DNA of 64,000 bases from an uncultured Eubacteriales bacterium. GTDB lineage: Bacteria > Bacillota > Clostridia > Peptostreptococcales > Anaerovoracaceae. The translations under genes were made by a program, and so were the position numbers. Of this stretch, positions 9,579-19,142 are shown one piece after another. Where the stretch lies: NCBI GenBank assembly GCA_902763505.1, contig CACWSO010000004.1, forward strand, positions 62,001-126,000, read 5' to 3'. The notes beneath the pieces are model-generated. The model was not told where the DNA came from, searched no databases, and saw only the letters and a list, made by a program, of their open reading frames with translations. Within the stretch, counting starts at the first letter, position 1. Each line of letters begins with the position of its first letter.

Positions 9579-10439
9579 CTATCCTTTGACTGCGCCCGCT
9601 GTAACACCTGCAACGATATGCTTTTGCAGGAACAGGTACAGAATCAGTATCGGTAGCATGGCCAGCAGCAGCGCCGCCATAACAAGTCCGATATCCGTAG
9701 AGTAGGTTCCGTAGAAGGCCTGCGTCGCGATCGGGATCGTGTAGATCGACTTATCTGTCAGTACAAGGCTCGGCAGGAGGTAGTCGTTCCAGAAGGCCAT
9801 TGCATCGATGATGGCCACTGTAGCGACAGTCGGTTTCAGCAGCGGGAAGACGATCTTCCAGAAGGTCTGCCATCTGCTGCAGCCGTCAATCAAGGCGGCT
9901 TCCTCCAGTTCTAACGGAATATTGGAATGGATCGCGCCGTGGAACATAAATGTCGCCATGGACACGGAGAATCCCACATGCATGAAAATCAGCGTGATTC
10001 TGCTTCCCAGAACACCGAAGATTCCGCCGTAAACAGATACGAGAGGAACCATCAGAACCTGGAATGGAATGACCATGGATGCAATCATCAGTGCAAAGAA
10101 CAGTGTACATGCCTTCCAGTTGTTACGGACAATGACGAAGGATGCCATCGCTGAAAACAGAATTGTCAGGATCGTCGCACTGAACGTGATGAATGCGGAA
10201 TTCTTGAATACGTTCCAGAAATCCATCTTGGCCATTGCTTCCGGGAAGTTCTGCAGTGTGAACCCATGCTCACCAATCAATGCCAGTGGGTTCGATGTGA
10301 TATCACCTTTCGTTTTGAAAACATTGATCAAGACAAGAAGGAAAGGTATGACGAACAGGATGAACACAATGATCAGCACGATGACCGTGATGACCTGACG
10401 TCTTTTTTTCTGCTTCGCAGCTAATTCGTTCTGGTTCAT
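9579..10439 (-). CDS. Carbohydrate ABC transporter permease, MalG type
   Basis: A 286-residue inner-membrane permease with about six transmembrane segments and a basic cytoplasmic N-terminus (KQKKRRQ). The EAA coupling loop reads ELEEAALIDGCSRWQTFWK and is followed by PLLKP, as in MalG/MsmG. It forms the channel together with the upstream MalF-type partner. Its ATG and the partner's stop share a base (stop/start overlap at 10439), so translation is coupled. Confidence 0.9.
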   Translation of the reverse strand: MNQNELAAKQKKRRQVITVIVLIIVFILFVIPFLLVLINVFKTKGDITSNPLALIGEHGFTLQNFPEAMAKMDFWNVFKNSAFITFSATILTILFSAMASFVIVRNNWKACTLFFALMIASMVIPFQVLMVPLVSVYGGIFGVLGSRITLIFMHVGFSVSMATFMFHGAIHSNIPLELEEAALIDGCSRWQTFWKIVFPLLKPTVATVAIIDAMAFWNDYLLPSLVLTDKSIYTIPIATQAFYGTYSTDIGLVMAALLLAMLPILILYLFLQKHIVAGVTAGAVKG

Positions 10440-11317
10440 TACGCTTCCACCTCCCCTTTCTTACCAATATACACCTGAGCTATACCGATGATCGCGCAAA
10501 CTACGAACAGTATCAACGCTTCCGCTTGCCCTGTACCGTAGTCTTTATATACAAAGGCTTTGTTGTATACGTGCATCGCAGCGAGTACCGAAGACATGAA
10601 CGGTTCGCCCTTTGTCAACGACAGGTTGACATCGTACACTACGAAGCATCTTGTAATGCTCAGGAAGATACAAGTTACAAATGACGTCCTCATCAGAGGA
10701 ATCGTTACGTTGCGCATTGCCTGAGCCGGTGTGCAGCCGTCAATCATAGCCGCTTCCTTCAGAGAGTCGGAAACACCCATGAATCCGGCTACGTAGATGA
10801 GCATCATGTAACCGGCATATTGCCAGACGGACACCAGAATCAGACAGAACATGGCGCCGCCCGTCGATGACAGCAGCGACGGAACGGTTCCGTCGGTGAA
10901 CGCTGCGCCGATGGCAACGAAGGCACGGTTGAAGACGAACTTCCAAACGTAACCGAGTACGATACCGCCGATCAGGTTCGGAATGAAGAACCCGGCGCGG
11001 AAGAAATTCTGTCCTTTGATTCCGCTCGTTACCAGATATGCCAGCGCAAAAGCTACAGCGTTAACGAAAATGACAGCAAATGCTGAATAAACGATCGTCC
11101 TTCCCATGGAGGCCCAGAAATAGGCATCCTTAAAGGCCGAAACGTAGTTTGCCATTCCCACAAATGGCTTTTCGGCTGAAACACCATCCCAGCTAGTAAA
11201 CGTCAAATAAAGACCGTAAATAAACGGTATGATGATGACCAGACTAAAAAGAATCAGTGCAGGACCGGCAAACATCAGAAATTGTTTTGATTTATACGAT
11301 AATGTATTTCTTTCCAT
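10439..11317 (-). CDS. Carbohydrate ABC transporter permease, MalF type
   Basis: A 292-residue membrane protein with about six transmembrane helices. The EAA loop reads LKEAAMIDGCTPAQAMRNV, matching CUT1 permeases such as MsmF/UgpA. It partners with the downstream MalG-type subunit and would receive sugar from the lipoprotein encoded just upstream. A GGAGGAT ribosome site precedes the ATG. Confidence 0.9.
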   Translation of the reverse strand: MERNTLSYKSKQFLMFAGPALILFSLVIIIPFIYGLYLTFTSWDGVSAEKPFVGMANYVSAFKDAYFWASMGRTIVYSAFAVIFVNAVAFALAYLVTSGIKGQNFFRAGFFIPNLIGGIVLGYVWKFVFNRAFVAIGAAFTDGTVPSLLSSTGGAMFCLILVSVWQYAGYMMLIYVAGFMGVSDSLKEAAMIDGCTPAQAMRNVTIPLMRTSFVTCIFLSITRCFVVYDVNLSLTKGEPFMSSVLAAMHVYNKAFVYKDYGTGQAEALILFVVCAIIGIAQVYIGKKGEVEA

Positions 11318-11335
11318 TTTATCCTCCTTCCTGCT

Positions 11336-12625
11336 TTAATTCTCATGTGGTACTAACGTCTTTGTCTTCCAGTAAGTTTCTACATCTTTTGCAAGACCTT
11401 TTCGATCGCTCTTATTTGCCAGATACTTCTGGAACATAGCGCCTAGAATCGCGTAGTGATCATCCGGGCAGTAGTTGTAGTTTGGAATCAGCGCACCCTT
11501 GTCAGCATATGCCTTTACGGATTTGCCCAGTGGATCCTGAACAGGTTTCGTGATGTTGGAAAAGGCTGGAACCAGCGCACAGTCATCGACGAGGAATGAC
11601 TGTCCTTCATCACTGTATACGAGCCAGTTCAGGAAGTCCTTTGCCTGTTGACGCTGTTCGTCGGATGTGTTCGCAGAAGAATCCAGGAAGATGTACTTGG
11701 AACCGCCGCCGACCAGCATCTCATTCATGCCGTCATCCAGATCCTGCGGAACCGGCATGATGCCCATATTCTCTGTGTAGTCAAAGGCGCTGATCACCGA
11801 CCAGTCCCAGTTGCCGCCGAACAGGAAGGCGATCTCGCCCTCTGCCAGCTTCTGCTCTGTGACTTCTCTCTCCGCTGAGATTGCACTTCCCTTGGAATAA
11901 CTGTTGTTCTTCAGAACATCGAACGTATCCATCAAAGCATTGAATTTCTTGTCCTTCGCCAGCTTGATCGAGCCATCGGACAGACCTCTGACGAATGCGT
12001 CCGGATCATCTCTCTCCTCATATACCTGCGCCAGATAGTGGGCTGCCAGAGACCAGTCTTCCTTCATGACTCCCGTCGGGGATTTCATGCCGCCCTTCTT
12101 CAGTTCTTTGATCAGACCTTTGAAGGCTTTGCATGTCTTGTAGTCTTCCGGCTTGAACTCCTTGCCTGTGATCTTTTCGATGGCATCCTTGTTGTAGATG
12201 ATGCCTCTCGCCTCGATACAGACAGGGAACGCATACACCTTATCGCCAATGCTGATGGCGTACTGTGTATCCTTCGCCCAATCCTGATCGCTCATGTCGA
12301 CAGCGTGTTCTTCCGCCAATGCATAGACATCCTTCGCATCGACCATGGACAGCGTATAAGGGTTACCCGACGCATACCGTGTGGCCAGATGGGCAGATAC
12401 CGTATCGGAAGAATAATACACTTCTACCGGCACGCCTGTCTCCTCTGTGTAGCGTTTCGCCATTTCCAGCATCTGATCCTGGATCTCCATCTTGGAGTTA
12501 AAGATCGTGATGCCGTCGCTGCTTCCGCTCGGCTCGTCTTCCGACGTCTCACCGCATCCGGACATGAAGCAGAGTGCCATAATGAACGCCATCACAAGAG
12601 TGATCAGTTTCATTAATTTCTTCAA
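11336..12625 (-). CDS. Sugar-binding lipoprotein of the CUT1 ABC transporter
   Basis: A 429-residue family 1 extracellular solute-binding protein. The signal peptide ends in a lipobox (LCFMSGC), so the mature protein is a lipid-anchored surface receptor starting at Cys. Ligand-binding-fold features include FNSKMEIQDQMLEMAKRYTE near the N-terminus and FLFGGNWDW mid-protein. As first gene of the operon with GH32, amylosucrase and fructokinase, sucrose or a related fructoside is the expected ligand. The start codon appears to be TTG rather than ATG, with GAGGAGGTGACA directly upstream. An in-frame ATG four codons later would be badly spaced from that site. Confidence 0.88.
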   Translation of the reverse strand: MKKLMKLITLVMAFIMALCFMSGCGETSEDEPSGSSDGITIFNSKMEIQDQMLEMAKRYTEETGVPVEVYYSSDTVSAHLATRYASGNPYTLSMVDAKDVYALAEEHAVDMSDQDWAKDTQYAISIGDKVYAFPVCIEARGIIYNKDAIEKITGKEFKPEDYKTCKAFKGLIKELKKGGMKSPTGVMKEDWSLAAHYLAQVYEERDDPDAFVRGLSDGSIKLAKDKKFNALMDTFDVLKNNSYSKGSAISAEREVTEQKLAEGEIAFLFGGNWDWSVISAFDYTENMGIMPVPQDLDDGMNEMLVGGGSKYIFLDSSANTSDEQRQQAKDFLNWLVYSDEGQSFLVDDCALVPAFSNITKPVQDPLGKSVKAYADKGALIPNYNYCPDDHYAILGAMFQKYLANKSDRKGLAKDVETYWKTKTLVPHEN

Positions 12626-12674
12626 TATGTCACCTCCTCATTATTGAATTCTCACTAAACAGTATAGATATGAA

Positions 12675-12704
12675 ATTTTATCATTTTTCGGCAGTGCAAG
12701 TCAA
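12675..12704 (-). promoter_or_regulatory. Likely promoter of the sucrose operon
   Basis: Reading leftward, TTGACT (about 12699-12704) is followed after 18 nt by TAAAAT (about 12675-12680), some 50 nt before the binding-protein start. Just upstream, a direct repeat TTTGTCGC-TTTGTCGC runs into GCGCAAAAGCGC. These may be regulator sites, but no regulator gene lies nearby. Confidence 0.5.
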
Positions 12705-12775
12705 TTTGTCGCTTTGTCGCGCAAAAGCGCCAATTTTCAGTCTATTTCGCTCGGAAAAGCACAAAAAAAGGACAG

Positions 12776-12806
12776 AACCCCTTGCGCCGCAAGGGGTTTG
12801 CTGATT
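12776..12806 (-). terminator. Rho-independent terminator of the riboflavin transporter gene
   Basis: The hairpin ACCCCTTGCG/CGCAAGGGGT is followed leftward by a T-rich run (TTTTTTT). It lies about 40 nt beyond the stop of the ECF gene. The same 31 bases occur exactly at 46853-46883. Confidence 0.8.
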
Positions 12807-12847
12807 ATTGGTATGATTTGTTCTGATCATTGAGGCGAATAATTAAT

Positions 12848-13432
12848 TTACTGTTTGTGCAGGAATCCTGAAATTCTCTTATATACAAGGAATGTAACAA
12901 GTCCATTGATGCCGGCTTTGATTGCATTGAACCCGGCGATAAACGGCATCAGGCTCCATACAACACTTGCAGGAACACCCATGAAGATCGGTGTGATGAC
13001 CATGTTTGCGCCGATCATGACAACTGTCATCGCGATGACGCCGCAGATCAGTGCAATGACCGCACCTTTACGGGTCTTGTTGTATTTGTAGATGAGACCG
13101 GCTGTGATAACGAGGGCGCTGGTTGCGATGATGTGCATCAATATGCCGTATACACCGCTTGCCGCGCTGACCGTCGTTCCCTGAATAATCGCAGTTACGA
13201 TGGTCAGCAGAACGCCTGCAACCGGTCCGAATGCGAATGTTCCGATCAGAATCGGAATGTCTGCCGGATCATACTCGAGAAACGCGACAGCCGGAAAGAT
13301 CGGGAAGTGGATGAGTGCCACCAATACGATGGATACCGCAATGAGCATGGCCATCTTCGCCAGTCTAACTGTCGTGATCTTTGATTTTTTCTGGGTCTGT
13401 ACCTGAGTTTGTTCTGTTGTCTGATTTGTCAT
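12848..13432 (-). CDS. ribU: Riboflavin ECF transporter S component (RibU type)
   Basis: A 194-residue membrane protein with about six hydrophobic helices. It has the RibU-like stretch FLEYDPADIPILIGTFAFGP (about 53-72), in which the E-x-x-P-A-D region contributes to the flavin pocket. S components capture riboflavin and share an energising module (EcfA/A'/T) that is encoded elsewhere; none is in this window. The FMN riboswitch directly upstream independently supports flavin as substrate and implies shut-off when FMN is plentiful. Confidence 0.9.
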   Translation of the reverse strand: MTNQTTEQTQVQTQKKSKITTVRLAKMAMLIAVSIVLVALIHFPIFPAVAFLEYDPADIPILIGTFAFGPVAGVLLTIVTAIIQGTTVSAASGVYGILMHIIATSALVITAGLIYKYNKTRKGAVIALICGVIAMTVVMIGANMVITPIFMGVPASVVWSLMPFIAGFNAIKAGINGLVTFLVYKRISGFLHKQ

Positions 13433-13485
13433 GTTTAGATTCTCCTTTTCATTTTGATAAATGGTTTAGGAATCTGTCTCTCAAT

Positions 13486-13515
13486 AAAAAGCCCTGAGAT
13501 AAATCTCAGGGCGAA
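13486..13515 (-). terminator. Riboswitch-controlled terminator before ribU
   Basis: The hairpin GCCCTGAGATTTATCTCAGGGC is followed by TTTTTATT on the minus strand. It lies between the aptamer and the ribU start. This is the standard expression platform for transcription attenuation, so FMN binding would favour this hairpin. Confidence 0.85.
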
Positions 13516-13555
13516 AATACTCGCATACAACGCAAAAACGCTGCTGTTTTCTTGT

Positions 13556-13678
13556 TTCTTCCATCCGGACTGTAACCGTCGGTAAGGGATTCGCACCCTT
13601 TCAGCCGAAGCTCGCGGACTTGTAGCTACTTGCTCATCACCGCCGGTGAGGACTTCCACCTCGCCCTGAAACAGATTC
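13556..13678 (-). promoter_or_regulatory. FMN riboswitch (RFN element)
   Basis: Leftward, the conserved blocks appear in order: CAGGGCGAGGTGGAAGTCC, TCACCGGCGGTGATGAGC, AGTCCGCGAGC, ACCGACGGTTACAGTCCGG and ATGGAAGA. These are the hallmark RFN aptamer segments with the P1-P6 junction. It controls the riboflavin transporter gene downstream. Confidence 0.97.
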
Positions 13679-13741
13679 AATTGTTGTTACATGAAGATTA
13701 TAGGTCGTGTATGGTGCTTTGTCAATGGATGAACTGAGATA

Positions 13742-14662
13742 TCACAAATTTCCATGTAAGCTGCTTTTGCTTCCGCGGAAGTAGTTCCCCAATTCTGTTA
13801 CACAGAGTAGCGTTACAACAAGGAATACTCCCGGTATCAGAATGATCCACCAGGACCCGGTCAGAAGAGCCTTGTCGGACAGGGAGAGCATGCTTCCCCA
13901 TGTAATAATATCGACTGGCAGTCCGATTCCCAGAAAACTCAATGTAGATTCTGATACGATTGCTGACCGGATGTTCATAACAACCATAAACATGATTGTG
14001 CCTGCAAAGTTCGGTGCAAGATGTTTCCTCATGACATGCAAGAGATTCCCGCCCATCATTTTTGATATTAGAACGTACTCGGAATCCCTGATTCTCTTCA
14101 CTTCTGTCCTGACCATTTTGGCCACGCTCATCCATCCGGTAATACCGATGATAATGGAGATGCCAATCACATTTCTCTGACCGATTACAGCCTGCACGAA
14201 TATGATCAGGAGAAGCGACGGGATACTGAGCAGAATCTCGCTGAAACGCATCATCACGCTGTCCACCGCTCTCCCTGCCAATCCGCTGATGCTTCCGTAT
14301 ATCACTGCGATTCCAGTGGAAATGAGGGTCGCAAAGGCTCCGATAAACAGTGATCTCCTGCCGCCGTACCAAATGATTGACCAGATGTCCCTGCCAAGGG
14401 TGTCCGTTCCAAAAATATGCGTTCTGTCAGGCGCCGCGTTGATGTGCGTCAACTCCATTCTGAATGGGTCTTCTCCAGTAAACAGGCTGCAGAAAACACA
14501 TCCCAAAATAATCAGCAGCAGAACTGCTGCAGCTGCAACAGGAAACCTCTTAATGCGAAGATTTCTGAGAATTCCTGCTTGGGATACTTCCTTCACGCCC
14601 ATTGTCTCTGGGTTTTGATTTGCCCCTATGATTTCGAAGAGATGATCCTGCGGATTAAGCAT
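13742..14662 (-). CDS. Peptide ABC transporter permease, DppC/OppC type
   Basis: A 306-residue permease with a cytoplasmic N-terminal arm and about six membrane helices. HIFGTDTLGRDIWSIIWYGG (about 91-110) is the conserved DppC/OppC signature, followed by RRSLFIGA. It pairs with the DppB-type subunit, whose gene it overlaps by 8 nt. The substrate is probably di- or oligopeptides; nickel and other solutes are alternatives for this family. Confidence 0.9.
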   Translation of the reverse strand: MLNPQDHLFEIIGANQNPETMGVKEVSQAGILRNLRIKRFPVAAAAVLLLIILGCVFCSLFTGEDPFRMELTHINAAPDRTHIFGTDTLGRDIWSIIWYGGRRSLFIGAFATLISTGIAVIYGSISGLAGRAVDSVMMRFSEILLSIPSLLLIIFVQAVIGQRNVIGISIIIGITGWMSVAKMVRTEVKRIRDSEYVLISKMMGGNLLHVMRKHLAPNFAGTIMFMVVMNIRSAIVSESTLSFLGIGLPVDIITWGSMLSLSDKALLTGSWWIILIPGVFLVVTLLCVTELGNYFRGSKSSLHGNL

Positions 14663-15686
14663 GATGCTTCACCTCCTCTGACTTGTCTCTTTCAATCAGA
14701 TCCTCCAGCCTCTCCGTGCTGCCCATACGTCGATCGATCCGCTCGCTGACGATTTCCCCCAGCATATTGCCTGCTATGACAATAATGCCCGTGATGATCA
14801 CGAGAATCATCAGCATATTGTAATCATGGTACTTGGCGCTTTCGAAACTCAGTGTTCCGATTCCCGGATAGGAGAAAACCATCTCCACAATATAAGTGCC
14901 GCCGAGAATGTGATTGATTGAAATCGCCATAATCGAAATCATCGTAGGCATGAGATTCCTGACACAGTGCTTCCACATAACACTGCGCCTGCTGAGGCCT
15001 TTGGCTCTGCTCAGCAGAACATATTCCTGCCGAATTTCTTCCAAAAGCTTATTGCGAAGCATATAGGCGTAATACCATAGATGGCTCAGCACAACAACAG
15101 CAAGTGGAAGAATCAAATGTTCGAGTCTGCTCCCCAGATTCCCTGCTTCTCCCAATGCATAAGCTCCGCTGCTAGGCAGCAAATGCCAGGTAACCGAAAA
15201 CAACAGTATCAGCACCAATGCCAGCCAGAACTCCGGAATACAGCTGGTAATCGTTCCAACCTTGCAAATGATGCGGTCCATCAAACTGCCTTCCCGGAAA
15301 GCGCACAGCACCGCAATAAGAAGTGCAAACAGGAATGTAAGGATAAAACCTGTGCCTCCCAAAAGCAGCGTATTTATCAGTCTGCCTGATATGACTGTCA
15401 TCACCGGCTGTTTGTATTTGAAGGATATCCCGTAATCACCTTGCAGCGCAGCCTTGAACCAGTCGGCATACTGCTGTGTCATTGGTCCATCCAAACCCAG
15501 CCTCTCTATGGCGTTCGCATGTTCTTCCGGACTCATTCTCTCGACCCTGTCCCCATAGTAAGACACCAGCGGATCACCGGGAGCGAGTCTTGACATGGCA
15601 AAGGTGATCATCGACAGTACAAGGACAGATATGATCAGAATAATGATTTTCTTTGCAATTGTGGCAGCCAAATGATTGCTGTTCAT
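14655..15686 (-). CDS. Peptide ABC transporter permease, DppB/OppB type
   Basis: 343 residues, six predicted membrane helices and the long extracellular loop after TM1 that is typical of DppB (MSRLAPGDPL, then ADWFKAALQGDYGISF). The EAA-type loop lies near SRAKGLSRRSVMWKHCVRN. It overlaps the ATPase gene by 4 nt and the DppC gene by 8 nt, so the transporter subunits are translationally coupled. Confidence 0.9.
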   Translation of the reverse strand: MNSNHLAATIAKKIIILIISVLVLSMITFAMSRLAPGDPLVSYYGDRVERMSPEEHANAIERLGLDGPMTQQYADWFKAALQGDYGISFKYKQPVMTVISGRLINTLLLGGTGFILTFLFALLIAVLCAFREGSLMDRIICKVGTITSCIPEFWLALVLILLFSVTWHLLPSSGAYALGEAGNLGSRLEHLILPLAVVVLSHLWYYAYMLRNKLLEEIRQEYVLLSRAKGLSRRSVMWKHCVRNLMPTMISIMAISINHILGGTYIVEMVFSYPGIGTLSFESAKYHDYNMLMILVIITGIIVIAGNMLGEIVSERIDRRMGSTERLEDLIERDKSEEVKHHA

Positions 15687-17458
15687 ACGAGGCGGCCTTT
15701 CTCTAAAACTACTGTTCTGTCGCTGATAAAGTCCACCATCGAAAGATCGTGGGCGATAAACAGCATGGAAGTTCCATGTTTCCTCTGAAGCTTCAGGAAC
15801 AATTCAACAATCTGTGCCTGTATGGACACATCAAGTGACGCCAGCGGTTCATCGCAAACCAGGAGCTTTGGTTCCATCCCATAAGCTCTGGCTATGCTAA
15901 CCCTCTGCCGCTGCCCTCCGGAGAGTTCGTGCGGAAATCTATCTATCATATTAGCATCGATGTTGACTTCTCTCATCAGAGACATGATGTATTCGTCCAT
16001 CTCACTCCTGGTTTGGAACATTTTCTGTATCTGCAAAGGCTCCGCAATGAGCTGACGAACTGTCATTTTGCCATCCAGCGCAGCTCCGGAATCCTGCGAA
16101 ATGAACTGGATTTCTCTAGCTAGTTTCCTTTTGATTTGCGCCATTTCGGATCGGTTCGCTCCAAGATGTCTGCGGTCCGTAATATCTATCCCATCATAGA
16201 TAATCTTTCCGCCATATGGTTTATACATGCCGAGGATGCATCTGGCAAGTGTTGTCTTGCCGCTCCCGGATCTTCCGACGAGACCCAGTATTTCACCGCG
16301 TCTGATTTCAAAGGAAACATCTTCGGCTACTGTAAGATAAGATTTTCGCCCAAGCTTAAAATAGTGGGACAGATGTTCCACCTTGAGCAGAGGGGGTTCT
16401 TCCTCTTTCCGTGACAAATGGATTCTCTCTTTGTCTTCCGGCGTTCCTTCTCCTGCTTTTGCAGATGATCTTCCGAACACAACCTTCGGAGCTCTTTGGT
16501 CTGCCAGCCATGTCGCAGCACGATGGTTCTCCGTTATTTCAAAAAACGGCGGTTCCTGAATGTAATCGATTCCAAGCGCGTATTCATTTCTCACCGCAAA
16601 GGCGTCCCCCTTGAAATCTTCAGGAATGTTTGGAGGGCTTCCCGGAATCACTCTGAGCTTTCCCTCTTCTGCGTATTCAGGCAAAGCATGCAAAAGCCCC
16701 CATGTATACGGATGAACCGGGTTGCTGAGCACTTCCCCGCAGTCACCTTCTTCAATAATCTTACCAGCATACATGATTGCCAAACGGTCAGCAACTATTC
16801 TTGCTGCACTGAGATCATGGGTGATGAATAGAATGCTGAGATCGCGCTCCTTGCGCAGTCTCAAAAGTAAATTCAATATTTCATTTTTGACTTCCTCGTC
16901 AAGAGCTGTTGTCGGTTCATCTGCAATCAGCAGCTTCGTATCCTGAGCCAGAGCCATCGCAAGAACACAACGCTGCCTCATTCCGCCCGACAGCATCCAT
17001 GGATAGTCATCAAATCTCTCAACCGCATGTTCGATTCCCACATCTTCCATGAGATGTATCGCTTTCAGGCGCGCTGCAGAGGCATCGCTTTTTTCATGTA
17101 CCTGTATTGCCTCGACAATCTGTCTGCCAATCGTATACGTTGGATCCAGTGATGTCATAGGGTCCTGAAAAACCATTGCCGCTTCTCCGCCGCGGAGTCC
17201 GCAGTACTCTTTCTCGCTCAGCCCAACTAATTCACGGCCACTGAGCTTGATGCTGCCTCCTGTTACATGCGCTGGCGCCGGCAGAAGTCCCATGATGGTT
17301 TTGCACAGAACGCTTTTGCCGCATCCGGATTCTCCTGCGACAACAACAATCTCTCCCTGTCCAATGGACAGAGAGAGATTGCGCAGGGCACATATTTTCC
17401 CTCGTGGTGTATCAAATACAACAGAGAGATTTTGTATTTCTAAAACTTTTTGGTTCAT
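15683..17458 (-). CDS. Fused double ATPase of the peptide ABC transporter (DppD-DppF)
   Basis: 591 residues with two complete ABC modules in one chain. Module 1 (about 1-260) has GESGCGKSVLCK, LSGGMRQRCVLAMAL and LIADEPTTALD, followed by the OppD-type HPYTWGLLHALPEY segment. Module 2 (about 360-591) has [29 protein letters not shown] and LVCDEPLASLDVS. It stops right after VVLEKGRLV, so the second module lacks the usual OppF C-terminal extension. One fused protein replaces the separate DppD and DppF, as in several Gram-positive and actinobacterial systems. Confidence 0.92.
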   Translation of the reverse strand: MNQKVLEIQNLSVVFDTPRGKICALRNLSLSIGQGEIVVVAGESGCGKSVLCKTIMGLLPAPAHVTGGSIKLSGRELVGLSEKEYCGLRGGEAAMVFQDPMTSLDPTYTIGRQIVEAIQVHEKSDASAARLKAIHLMEDVGIEHAVERFDDYPWMLSGGMRQRCVLAMALAQDTKLLIADEPTTALDEEVKNEILNLLLRLRKERDLSILFITHDLSAARIVADRLAIMYAGKIIEEGDCGEVLSNPVHPYTWGLLHALPEYAEEGKLRVIPGSPPNIPEDFKGDAFAVRNEYALGIDYIQEPPFFEITENHRAATWLADQRAPKVVFGRSSAKAGEGTPEDKERIHLSRKEEEPPLLKVEHLSHYFKLGRKSYLTVAEDVSFEIRRGEILGLVGRSGSGKTTLARCILGMYKPYGGKIIYDGIDITDRRHLGANRSEMAQIKRKLAREIQFISQDSGAALDGKMTVRQLIAEPLQIQKMFQTRSEMDEYIMSLMREVNIDANMIDRFPHELSGGQRQRVSIARAYGMEPKLLVCDEPLASLDVSIQAQIVELFLKLQRKHGTSMLFIAHDLSMVDFISDRTVVLEKGRLV

Positions 17459-17471
17459 TTAAGCTTGTTGC

Positions 17472-19031
17472 TTACTCGATCGTCCAATCCACGACATTCC
17501 AGAAAATGCCCACTCCGTGGTGTCCGAGAATCGTATCTGTTGTGATTCCCTGAATTGGCTTGCCTGCTACATATTCAACATCTACATAACAGAAGAATGT
17601 ATATGCAGGGTCATCCACCATAGCCTGCTGGAACTCAGAATAGTACTTTTGTCTTTCGGCCTTGTCACTTGTCTGACGTGCCGCCGTCAGCGACGCATCG
17701 ACTTTCTCATCACTGTAATAACTGTAATTGTTTCCTTTATCAGTTCCGAAGACCTTATAGGTGTGATCGTCTGCATCAAACGGGCTGCCCCATCCAATCA
17801 GAAATGCCTCCTGGTTCTCCCAGTCGATTTCCGATTTGACTTCGTACTTGGCGTCCACACCGATATCCTGCAGATTCTGACAAGCGATGGCTGCCAGATC
17901 AGCACGCACCTGGTCTCCCTCCATGCAGTTTATCGTGAAGGTCAGCTTCTGTCCATCCTTTTCATAGATACCATCGTCACCGAGTGTCCATCCATTTTCC
18001 TCGATGATCTTTTTCGCTTCACTCGGATCATAAGCTTCCTGCTTGATGCTGTCATCGTTAAATTCATTTCTTGCAAGCGGTCCATAAGCCGGTATTCCGT
18101 CTCCAAGAAGCACGCTCTCTACCATCGCATCTCTATCAACGGCGCAGTTGATCGCATGAATCAGTTCTTTGTTATCTTGCCAGAACTTGTTGTTGAAGTT
18201 GTACATGATGCCGCGGTAGTCAGCCGTTTTCATATCATATACAGTGAAACCTTCCCGGTCTTTGAAATTCTGTGCATCCTTCGGTGTAAGTTTCGCAAGA
18301 TCAAGTTCTCCTGATTCGATTTGCAGAGCCTTCGCATTATCATCTTCTACGATTTTGAAAATGATTTTCTCAATGCTTGGGGTTCCGCCCCAATAATCTT
18401 CGTTGGCTGTAAGTGTAATGCTCTGCCCTTCATCCCATGCTTCAAATTTATATGGTCCTGTGCCGACAGGAGCTCTGAAGAATTCGTCTTCCTGCATACT
18501 CTTTCCTTCCAGCAAGTGCTTTGGAAGAATTCCAATCGTCATGTATTCAAGGAATGCTACATTTGGTTCGGAAAGTCTGAAGCTGATATCATAATCACCA
18601 TCGGTCGTTATTTCTTCAACATCCTCATAGTTTGAGAATATTTCAGATTCGTTTTCAGGATCCATAATTGCTTCAATAGTGAATTTTACATCCTCTGCTG
18701 TGAAATCTTCTCCATCGTGCCATTTGACATCGTCTCGGAGGTGGAATGTATAGGTGTTTGTATCTTCATCCAATTCATAGCTCTTAGCAAGGGCCGAAAC
18801 AACACCGTTATTTTCATCATGACCCATAAGGCCATCAAACAGCAGGAGATTGATTTCACCATGTTCGTCAATTGCCGGGTTGATTCTCGTGTAGTCATTG
18901 CTGCCGTATACAAGCGTATTACTATCTGCCGCTGTGCCGCCTTCTTCTCCGGAATCACCGCAAGCTGTGAACGCCAGTATCATAGCAAGCGCCAATGCAA
19001 TTGCCATTGCTTTTTTTACTATCGTCTCCAT
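17472..19031 (-). CDS. Peptide-binding lipoprotein, DppA/OppA family
   Basis: 519 residues, family 5 extracellular solute-binding protein. The signal peptide ends in the lipobox LAFTAC, so the mature protein is membrane-anchored. Typical fold elements are YTFHLRDDVKWHDGEDFTAE (about 96-115) and GTGPYKFEAW. It is the first gene of the operon and is followed at 13 nt by the double ATPase. The start at 19029-19031 is supported by GGAGG a few bases upstream. Confidence 0.9.
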   Translation of the reverse strand: METIVKKAMAIALALAMILAFTACGDSGEEGGTAADSNTLVYGSNDYTRINPAIDEHGEINLLLFDGLMGHDENNGVVSALAKSYELDEDTNTYTFHLRDDVKWHDGEDFTAEDVKFTIEAIMDPENESEIFSNYEDVEEITTDGDYDISFRLSEPNVAFLEYMTIGILPKHLLEGKSMQEDEFFRAPVGTGPYKFEAWDEGQSITLTANEDYWGGTPSIEKIIFKIVEDDNAKALQIESGELDLAKLTPKDAQNFKDREGFTVYDMKTADYRGIMYNFNNKFWQDNKELIHAINCAVDRDAMVESVLLGDGIPAYGPLARNEFNDDSIKQEAYDPSEAKKIIEENGWTLGDDGIYEKDGQKLTFTINCMEGDQVRADLAAIACQNLQDIGVDAKYEVKSEIDWENQEAFLIGWGSPFDADDHTYKVFGTDKGNNYSYYSDEKVDASLTAARQTSDKAERQKYYSEFQQAMVDDPAYTFFCYVDVEYVAGKPIQGITTDTILGHHGVGIFWNVVDWTIE

Positions 19032-19067
19032 ATGTCGCCTCCTTTACTCTGCTAAATCGTTTAACCT

Positions 19068-19096
19068 ATTGTAAAGGCTGCAAACTTACTCCACAA
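19068..19096 (-). promoter_or_regulatory. Likely promoter of the peptide transporter operon
   Basis: TTGTGG (19091-19096) and TACAAT (19068-19073) are 17 nt apart on the minus strand, about 40 nt upstream of the binding-protein start. Confidence 0.5.
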
Positions 19097-19142
19097 GCCT
19101 ACCGGGGGGATATGATTTCTAAAAAGTTTGCGGGAATTTGTA

